Shown here in pieces: positions 58,765 to 64,000 of a DNA stretch of 64,000 bases (positions are counted from its first letter, which is position 1; the number at the start of each line of letters is the position of its first letter). The position numbers were made by a program, and so were the translations under genes. Origin of the DNA: Mycolicibacterium boenickei. GTDB taxonomy: Bacteria; Actinomycetota; Actinomycetes; Mycobacteriales; Mycobacteriaceae. The stretch lies in NCBI RefSeq assembly GCF_010731295.1, contig NZ_AP022579.1:2418001-2482000 (forward strand). The letters are read 5' to 3'. Under the pieces are notes generated by a model, which saw only the letters and a program-made list of their open reading frames with translations, made no database searches and was not told where the DNA came from.

Positions 58765-59580
58765 TTATCGGAGTTCGGCGATCACCTTTCCGAACGCCTC
58801 AGCGTGGGCGATCTGCACGATGATGTAGGTGATGCCGTATTTGGCGCGCAGGCCCCGAATGTGGTCGGCCATGGCACTGACCGAACCCGAGAGCACTCCG
58901 GGATGGCGCAGCAGCTCTTCGTCGGTGAGCCCTGGCAGAAAATGGCGGGGGACGTTGAGGATGGGCATCTCGGTGCCAGGCGCGGGCATCGCGGTGATGG
59001 CGATGTTGAGCTCCAGGTCGTCGAATCGGTCTCCGGAAGCGTTGCGCAGGAACTCAATTCGGTTGGCCAGCGGGTCGCCGTCGACGTGATCGCCCCCGGT
59101 GAGGCCGATGATGTCGGCGGTCTGCGCGGCCAGGGTCAGCAGCCGGTCCCCGTTGCCCGCGATGAGGATGGGGATGTCGGGTGCATGCTCGCGCAGATAC
59201 TCGGTGGTGTGGCGCAGATAGTCGATACGGTCGCGTGCGCTGGGGAACGGCAGTTCGGCGGCCTCGAACTCCTCGCGCACATAGCCGGCGCCGAGGCCGA
59301 GGTCGAAGCGTCCGCCGGACAGGTCCCGCAGGGCGGTGGCGTCGCGGGCCAGCAATGCCGGCTTGTAGAAGCCGGCATTGAGCACGAACGTGCCGACGCG
59401 CAACGTGCTGGTCGCTGCGGCAACCGCCGTCAGGGTCGGGAACGGGGCGGGCGCACCGAGATGATCGGGCACGTTGAGCACGTCGAACCCGAGGTCCTCG
59501 GCACGCCGCGCCTCGTCGGCGATCTGCGACTGGGATCCGGTGGCTCGCAGGCTGACGCCAAAGCGGAAATCGTTGGGCAT
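58765..59580 (-). CDS. F420-dependent LLM-class oxidoreductase
   Basis: 271 residues, luciferase-like TIM barrel of the short mycobacterial type: FGVSLRATGSQSQIADEARRAEDLGFDVLNVPDH, then LRVGTFVLNAGFYKPALLARDATALRDLSGGRFDLGLGAGY. The last segment is diagnostic of the F420 family. ATG at 59580. Ends 9 bases before the SigK promoter candidate of the next operon. Confidence 0.9.
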   Translation of the reverse strand: MPNDFRFGVSLRATGSQSQIADEARRAEDLGFDVLNVPDHLGAPAPFPTLTAVAAATSTLRVGTFVLNAGFYKPALLARDATALRDLSGGRFDLGLGAGYVREEFEAAELPFPSARDRIDYLRHTTEYLREHAPDIPILIAGNGDRLLTLAAQTADIIGLTGGDHVDGDPLANRIEFLRNASGDRFDDLELNIAITAMPAPGTEMPILNVPRHFLPGLTDEELLRHPGVLSGSVSAMADHIRGLRAKYGITYIIVQIAHAEAFGKVIAELR

Positions 59581-59642
59581 CACCCGATCTTAGGCACGAC
59601 GCCTGCAGGTTTGGGGGCGTCTACGGTGGGCAATTCTGAGCC

Positions 59643-60740
59643 GTGACGAGTCACCCGACGGTGGGCGTGGAAGAGGAGTTCCTGCTCATCGACCCACAGA
59701 GCGGCGAGCCGGTCGCCTGTAACAAACAGGTCGCCGCGAGCGCCGCCGCGCACGGGGTCGACCTGCAACTGGAGCTGACCAGCTGCCAGGTCGAAACCAC
59801 GACCGATGTGATGGACTCCAGCAGTGCGTTGCGTTGCGAACTGAACCGGTTGCGGCGGATCGCCACCGAGGCGGCCGCGGCCAACGGGGCGCAACTGCTG
59901 GCTGTCGGGCTGCCGCCGACCGTGCCGCACAAATTCCCGGTGACGCCGACCGCGCGCTACCGCAGGATCGCTCACCGGTTCGGCATGATCGCCCACGAGC
60001 AGGGCATCTGTGGCTGCCACGTCCATGTCGCGGTGCCCGATCGCGAGGCTGCGATTCACGTCAGCAACTGGCTGCGGCCGTGGCTGCATGTGTTGTTGGC
60101 GCTGACCGCCAACTCGGCGATCTACCGCAACACCGACAGCGGCTACGCCAGCTTCCGCAGCGTGCTGTGGTCGCGGTGGCCGAGCTCGGGGCCTCCGCCG
60201 CATTTCGATTCGGCCGCACAGTACGACGCCGCCGTCGCCATGCTGGAGCGGGCCGGCGCCGCGCTGGATGACGGCATGATCTATTGGGATGTCCGGCCGT
60301 CGGCGAATTTTCCGACGGTGGAAGTGCGGGTGTGCGACGTACCGGCGACGGTCGCCGAAACGGTGCTTGCCGCCACGCTGATCCGCGCCGGGGTGATGAC
60401 GGCGCTGCGTGGGTACGCCGAAGGCGAATCGGTTCCGCGTCTGGCGGACAGCCAGATCCGTGCAGCGCACTGGAAGGCCGCTCACGACGGCCTGAACGGC
60501 GACGGTATCGATCTGCTGGGGGACCAGTCGACGGTCCCGGCGCGGGACCTGCTCGACCGATTCGTCGAAACGGTGCGGCCGGCCCTGGTGCAGTTGGGCG
60601 ACTACGAGATGGTCCGCGGTGAAATTGCCCGCGTTGCGGCCGAGGGCAACGGCGCGATGCGGCAACGCGAGGCCTGGCGTCGGCGCAGTGAGATCACCGA
60701 CGTGATAGGCGAATTGGCGGCCGCGGTGACCAGCGACTAG
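59643..60740 (+). CDS. Carboxylate-amine ligase, YbdK/GCS2 family
   Basis: 365 residues. GCS2 pattern: TVGVEEEFLLIDP at the start, LELTSCQVET, CGCHVHVAVPDREAAI, and RPSANFPTVEVRVCDVPATVAE. A glutamate-cysteine-ligase-like enzyme; YbdK proteins have weak gamma-glutamyl ligase activity. Corresponds to Rv0433. GTG at 59643. The stop overlaps the convergent gamma-glutamylcyclotransferase-like gene by 4 bases. Confidence 0.93.
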   Translation: MTSHPTVGVEEEFLLIDPQSGEPVACNKQVAASAAAHGVDLQLELTSCQVETTTDVMDSSSALRCELNRLRRIATEAAAANGAQLLAVGLPPTVPHKFPVTPTARYRRIAHRFGMIAHEQGICGCHVHVAVPDREAAIHVSNWLRPWLHVLLALTANSAIYRNTDSGYASFRSVLWSRWPSSGPPPHFDSAAQYDAAVAMLERAGAALDDGMIYWDVRPSANFPTVEVRVCDVPATVAETVLAATLIRAGVMTALRGYAEGESVPRLADSQIRAAHWKAAHDGLNGDGIDLLGDQSTVPARDLLDRFVETVRPALVQLGDYEMVRGEIARVAAEGNGAMRQREAWRRRSEITDVIGELAAAVTSD

Positions 60741-61156
60741 TGCGCCCAGCGCCGCAGGAATTCCACCCACGGGTGCGGGAGCTCGTGGTGTACCGCACCG
60801 GCCAGGATGCGTTCCAGATAGCCCGGACGGGGCGGCCCGGGTTCGACGCGATGGTCGATGTAGACCCAGGCCGGCTCGGGGCCGCCGGCAGTGTGCACGG
60901 TCAGCCGGTCCCGGCGATAGCGCACCGGCACTCCCTCGGCGCTGTCGAGTGCGGCCAGGTCGTGATCGGTGACCTGCCACAGAACCCCGTGCACATGGGC
61001 TGCGCCGAGCGGTTCGATCGTGGCCACGCCGCGCTGGTTGATCAGCCAGCTGTGACCGTCGAGGCGGGCTGGAGTCGGATCGACCGCGCCCGGACAGCGC
61101 CGGGCCATCTGTGTCACGCACAGATTCGAGCCGTAGGCGAAGTACGGGTGAAGCAT
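60737..61156 (-). CDS. Gamma-glutamylcyclotransferase-like protein
   Basis: 139 residues. GGCT-fold start YFAYGSNLCVTQMARRCPGA with the YGSN loop, then HGVLWQVTDHDLAALDSAEGVPVRYRRDRLTV with the catalytic Glu of the DxxEG segment. Releases 5-oxoproline from gamma-glutamyl amines. It lies convergent to a gamma-glutamyl-ligase-like gene, a suggestive pairing. Follows the mntH gene with no gap. Confidence 0.9.
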   Translation of the reverse strand: MLHPYFAYGSNLCVTQMARRCPGAVDPTPARLDGHSWLINQRGVATIEPLGAAHVHGVLWQVTDHDLAALDSAEGVPVRYRRDRLTVHTAGGPEPAWVYIDHRVEPGPPRPGYLERILAGAVHHELPHPWVEFLRRWAH

Positions 61157-62383
61157 TCAGCCCGTGACGGTCAGATAGATCAGCACCACGTTGAGCACAC
61201 TAATCAATCCGGCCACACCCCAGCCGAGTGCCGTGGTGACGCGGTGGTTGACGTCGTCGCCCATCAGCGCCGCGTTACTGGTCAACCGGACCAGCGGGAT
61301 CAGGGCCAGCGGTATGCCGAACGAGAGCACGACCTGGGACAACACCAGGGCGCGACTGGGGTCGACGCCGATGGCCAGCACGGCCAGCGCCGGGATCAGG
61401 GTGACCATCCGGCGCAGCAGCAGTGGGTAGGAGCGACGCAACAGCCCCTGCATGATCATCGCGCCCGCATATGCGCCGACGGAGGTCGAGGCCAGGCCGG
61501 AGGCCAGCAGCCCGATGGCGAACAGCAGGGCAACCGTCGGGCCCAGGGTGTCGCGGACCGCGGCGTGGGCGCCCTCGATGGAGTCGGTGTTGTCGCGACC
61601 CTGCAGGTTGGTGGCCGCGACCAGCAGCATGGCCAGGTTCACCGCGCCCGCCAGCAGCATCGCGAGCCCGACGTCGTAGCGGGTCACGCGGAGCAGTCGT
61701 CGCCGCGCAGGACCGGGCTCGGGGTGGCCGTGCCGATCGCGGGCCAGGCCGGAATGCAGGTAGACCGCGTGTGGCATCACCGTCGCGCCGAGCATCGCGG
61801 TGGCCAGCAGCAGGCTTTCGGTGCCCTGGAAGCGGGGGATCAGCCCGGCGGCCACCTCGGCCGCCGGGGGAGTCTCGACGAACAGACTGGTGAGAAAGCC
61901 GATCGCGATGATCATCAGCAGGCCGGTGATCACCCGTTCGAATACCTGTTGGCCGCGGCGGTTCTGCACGCTCAGCAGCAGGAGCGATACCGCGCCGGTG
62001 ATGATGCCGCCGAGCAACAGCGGCAGGTCGAACAAGAGGTGCAGCGCGATCGCCCCGCCCACGACTTCAGCGAGATCGGTTGCGACGGCCACCAATTCGG
62101 CCTGGATCCAGTAGGCGATGCGGGTCGGGGTGCGGGTGTGGGCGGCCACGACTTCGGGTAGCGAGCGACCGGTGACCAGCCCGAGCTTGGCCGAGAGGAA
62201 CTGCACCAGGCCGGCCATCGCGTTGGCCATCACGATCACCCAGACCAGCAGGTAGCCGAATTGCGCACCCGCGCTCACATTGGCGGCGACGTTGCCGGGG
62301 TCGACATAGGCGATTGCGGCGACGAATGCCGGCCCGAGCAGCACCCAGCTCGGGGTCACGCGCGCCTTGGTGTCCTCTAACAA
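61157..62383 (-). CDS. mntH: Nramp-family divalent metal (Mn) transporter
   Basis: 408 residues with eleven predicted helices. The Nramp metal-site motifs are DPGN (28-31) in helix 1 and MPH (203-205) in helix 6. Proton-coupled Mn2+/Fe2+ uptake. Start: TTG at 62383, with AAGG about 8 bases upstream; no ATG or GTG fits. A weak metal-regulator-like box lies at 62421-62435. Confidence 0.93.
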   Translation of the reverse strand: MLEDTKARVTPSWVLLGPAFVAAIAYVDPGNVAANVSAGAQFGYLLVWVIVMANAMAGLVQFLSAKLGLVTGRSLPEVVAAHTRTPTRIAYWIQAELVAVATDLAEVVGGAIALHLLFDLPLLLGGIITGAVSLLLLSVQNRRGQQVFERVITGLLMIIAIGFLTSLFVETPPAAEVAAGLIPRFQGTESLLLATAMLGATVMPHAVYLHSGLARDRHGHPEPGPARRRLLRVTRYDVGLAMLLAGAVNLAMLLVAATNLQGRDNTDSIEGAHAAVRDTLGPTVALLFAIGLLASGLASTSVGAYAGAMIMQGLLRRSYPLLLRRMVTLIPALAVLAIGVDPSRALVLSQVVLSFGIPLALIPLVRLTSNAALMGDDVNHRVTTALGWGVAGLISVLNVVLIYLTVTG

Positions 62384-62420
62384 CGGCCCTACCTTCTATC
62401 CGGGTCTGCGAATAGAAAAG

Positions 62421-62435
62421 TTAGGGTAGCCGAAA
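62421..62435. promoter_or_regulatory. Weak MntR/IdeR-like box upstream of mntH
   Basis: TTAGGGTAGCCGAAA, 37 bases upstream of the mntH start. The left half resembles metalloregulator boxes (TTAGGnTAG); the right half does not complete the palindrome. Suggestive only. Confidence 0.25.
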
Positions 62436-62476
62436 TCTCCTGGCCAAGCCACGCCGGGGGCGCCCAATGGGGAGTG

Positions 62477-62707
62477 TCACCACCCGATGCCGATGCCTCC
62501 GAAGCCGAATACCGGTCCGTACCAGGGGCCGTAGTTGTTCAGCGCAGGCGGGGAGGTCACGATCTGGGCGCTGCCATTGGTCTGGCACAGCGTGGTGGTC
62601 GGTGTCGTGTTGGTGCATTTCGGTGCGGCCGAGCCGGCCGGGGCCGTCAGAATCGCCAGACACGGCACCGCGAGCACTGCAGCCAGACACCGAACCATGT
62701 TCGTCAT
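62477..62707 (-). CDS. Small secreted protein, paralogue 1
   Basis: 76 residues. Signal peptide MTNMVRCLAAVLAVPCLAILTAPAGSAA with cleavage near residue 28; the mature part has two cysteines (KCTNTTPTTTLCQ), then NGSAQIVTSPPALN and an aromatic Gly-rich end. Shares the C-x10-C and N-x-QI-x-S/T-PP pattern with the next gene. A small mycobacterial secreted family of unknown function. Confidence 0.85.
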   Translation of the reverse strand: MTNMVRCLAAVLAVPCLAILTAPAGSAAPKCTNTTPTTTLCQTNGSAQIVTSPPALNNYGPWYGPVFGFGGIGIGW

Positions 62708-62761
62708 GACCTACTCCGATCCTGGAGTAAGTCTACGTCTGAAAGGGGCTGTCAGCGCTGG

Positions 62762-63028
62762 TCAGAGCACGAAGAATTCATCGTCCCAGGGGAACATTCC
62801 GTAGCTGGGCTGCGGCGGGGTCGAGTCGATCTGCACGTTGCCCTCGCTCGCGCATTCGGTGGTCTGCCCGCCCTCGACCGAACTGCCTCCGGTCACCTCG
62901 CACTGGGGAAGCAGGCGAGGCTCGCTCGGGGCGCTGGGTTCGGCCGAGGCCAGCGGGGCCAGGGCGATCGCCGCGGAAGCACCGCCGACCATCAGACAAC
63001 CGGTCAGCGTGGTGAGGCGAATTTTCAT
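62762..63028 (-). CDS. Small secreted protein, paralogue 2
   Basis: 88 residues. Signal peptide (MKIRLTTLTGCLMVGGASAAIALAPLASA, cleavage after residue 29), mature part with two cysteines (43 and 59) and GNVQIDSTPPQPSYG, matching the pattern of paralogue 1. Acidic ending WDDEFFVL. Probably arose by tandem duplication; function unknown. Confidence 0.85.
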   Translation of the reverse strand: MKIRLTTLTGCLMVGGASAAIALAPLASAEPSAPSEPRLLPQCEVTGGSSVEGGQTTECASEGNVQIDSTPPQPSYGMFPWDDEFFVL

Positions 63029-63052
63029 CGCGGCGCTCCTTCCAGCGGGGTT

Positions 63053-64000
63053 CTATCCGGCAGCGTACAGACCACGACCGGTGATCAAGGGCAGATCGAG
63101 TGTGGTCCGGATGCCCGGCTTGGCGTCCACCACCGCCGGGATCGCGTTCACCACCCGTGCCGCCGTCGCCACCAGGCCGGCATGGTTGTGGTCGCCGTTC
63201 GGACTGCTCAGGCGCAGGTCGAGCGTGTAGGACGGTTCGCCGGTCACCACCACTCGGTATGAGCCGCCTTCCTGGGCGGGCTGGGGCCACTCGGGACACA
63301 GGTCGTCGCGCAACCGCGTCACATGCTCCAGCACCACCGCCGCCTTGCCATCACGCATTCCGCGCACCTCGAACCGCAGGGCGGCGGTGGTGCCGGCCGG
63401 GATGTGCCCGGCCGTGATGTCGAAGTCCTCCGGTGCCGGTACCCGGGTGTGCTCCTCGGTAACTTCGTCGAGTTCGATGCCGAGACCGGCGGCCAGTTGC
63501 CGCACCACCGAACCCCAGGCCAGGGTCAGCACCCCGGGTTGCAGCAGCATCGGGGTTTCGTCGATCGGCTTGCCGAAGCCCATCACGTCGAACATCACCG
63601 CGGCGCTGTTGTAGGTCGCGTAGTCGACGATCTCCATGCACCGGATCTGCTCGATCTGCTGACACGTGCCGGCAAGGGCAAGGGGCAGAAGGTCATTCGC
63701 GAAGCCGGGGTCGATGCCGTTGACGAAAATGCTCGCCCCGCCCGCTTCGGCGGCGGTCTCGATGGGCTCGATCAGCTCGGCCGGCAGCACCTGCCACGGG
63801 TACTGCAGGAACACCGCGGAGCTGGCCACCACGTTGACGCCGGCCGCCAGGATGCGCCGGTAGTCCTCGAGGGCCTCGGGCAGCCGGTTGTCGGCAAGGG
63901 CGGTGTAGACCACGCAGTCCGGCTTGCCGGCCAGGATCGCGTCGAGGTCGTCGGTGGCCAGCACGCCCGTCGAAACATCAAGGCCGGCAAGCTCTCCGGC
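63053..64000 (-). CDS. DapB-like NAD(P)H-dependent dehydrogenase, 5' end beyond the window
   Basis: Open through the right edge; 315 codons are visible, the N-terminal Rossmann motif is missing. It aligns with the gene at 6301-7380 (VLATDDLDAILAGKPDCVVYTALADNRLPEALE here, VIATDDIDALIALGPDCVVYTALGETRPMEAIE there) through to the end. Same family, different locus. The stop TAG is 24 bases before the small secreted protein gene's start. Confidence 0.88.
   Translation of the reverse strand, partial: AGELAGLDVSTGVLATDDLDAILAGKPDCVVYTALADNRLPEALEDYRRILAAGVNVVASSAVFLQYPWQVLPAELIEPIETAAEAGGASIFVNGIDPGFANDLLPLALAGTCQQIEQIRCMEIVDYATYNSAAVMFDVMGFGKPIDETPMLLQPGVLTLAWGSVVRQLAAGLGIELDEVTEEHTRVPAPEDFDITAGHIPAGTTAALRFEVRGMRDGKAAVVLEHVTRLRDDLCPEWPQPAQEGGSYRVVVTGEPSYTLDLRLSSPNGDHNHAGLVATAARVVNAIPAVVDAKPGIRTTLDLPLITGRGLYAAG

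Overview
The window looks like a chromosomal segment of a fast-growing, environmental mycobacterium (Mycolicibacterium-like). The evidence is high G+C, densely overlapping genes with frequent GTG and TTG starts, an MmpS/MmpL pair, a sigK-rskA locus in the gene order of M. tuberculosis Rv0444c-Rv0449c, a two-domain glyoxalase-like protein like Rv0911, and a large catabolic repertoire of oxygenases and acyl-CoA enzymes. No rRNA, intact insertion sequence, prophage or CRISPR array was seen. One tRNA gene, Arg(CCT), is present.

Layout. (i) 1-6204, minus strand: a TetR-governed cluster running from the regulator and a membrane protein through a 35-residue membrane peptide, a NorD-like VWA protein, a NorQ/CbbQ-like AAA+ ATPase, a 43-residue membrane peptide, a second copy of the membrane protein and a single-TM protein to a cytochrome P450 cut by the window edge. 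(ii) 6301-7380: a DapB-like dehydrogenase; a paralogue is cut by the right edge (63053-64000). (iii) 7390-26275: two divergent operons. The minus one carries a beta-propeller lactonase-like protein, a GntR regulator, two acyl-CoA ligases and an SDR. The plus one carries an SDR, a Rieske oxygenase, a luciferase-like oxidoreductase, a Baeyer-Villiger monooxygenase, a TauD-type dioxygenase, an SDR, a CoA-transferase and two acyl-CoA dehydrogenase pairs. Together they read as hydroxylation, ketone formation, lactone formation and opening, CoA activation and beta-oxidation of an unknown cyclic compound. (iv) 26338-30745: housekeeping and stress genes, including an Hsp20 gene under a CIRCE-like element and a Cmx-type efflux gene behind a leader peptide and hairpin. 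(v) 30708-34277: a thiolase-like, carotenoid-oxygenase, tandem-HxlR operon.

(vi) 34391-37052: a small exported His-rich protein, an SDR, and a divergent DUF1326/rhodanese-lipoprotein pair whose promoters each carry a CsoR/CstR-like palindrome. (vii) 37070-38784: a gene pair that matches phage lambda RexA and RexB in order, size, topology and sequence pattern, beside degenerate direct repeats and the tRNA-Arg gene. This is the most notable candidate system here. (viii) 38951-42298: a second TetR, paralogous to the first, with two tandem related membrane proteins and subunit III- and IV-like (NorE/NorF-like) proteins but no catalytic oxidase or NO-reductase subunit. (ix) 42438-46540: a phloretin/DAPG-hydrolase-like enzyme, an IclR regulator and a repeat-rich envelope protein.

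(x) 46765-53295: an SRPBCC protein, a MarR regulator divergent from mmpS-mmpL, a DinB-like protein and HchA. (xi) 53366-58755: rskA, sigK, a DUF1295 protein, ufaA1-like, DUF1365 and FAD oxidoreductase genes, with a SigK-type promoter candidate at the operon head. (xii) 58765-64000: an F420-type oxidoreductase, a YbdK-like ligase, a gamma-glutamylcyclotransferase-like protein, MntH, two small secreted proteins and the partial DapB-like gene.

Starts were chosen by stop-start overlap, ribosome binding site and family length. Functions rest on motif recognition by eye, without database searches.
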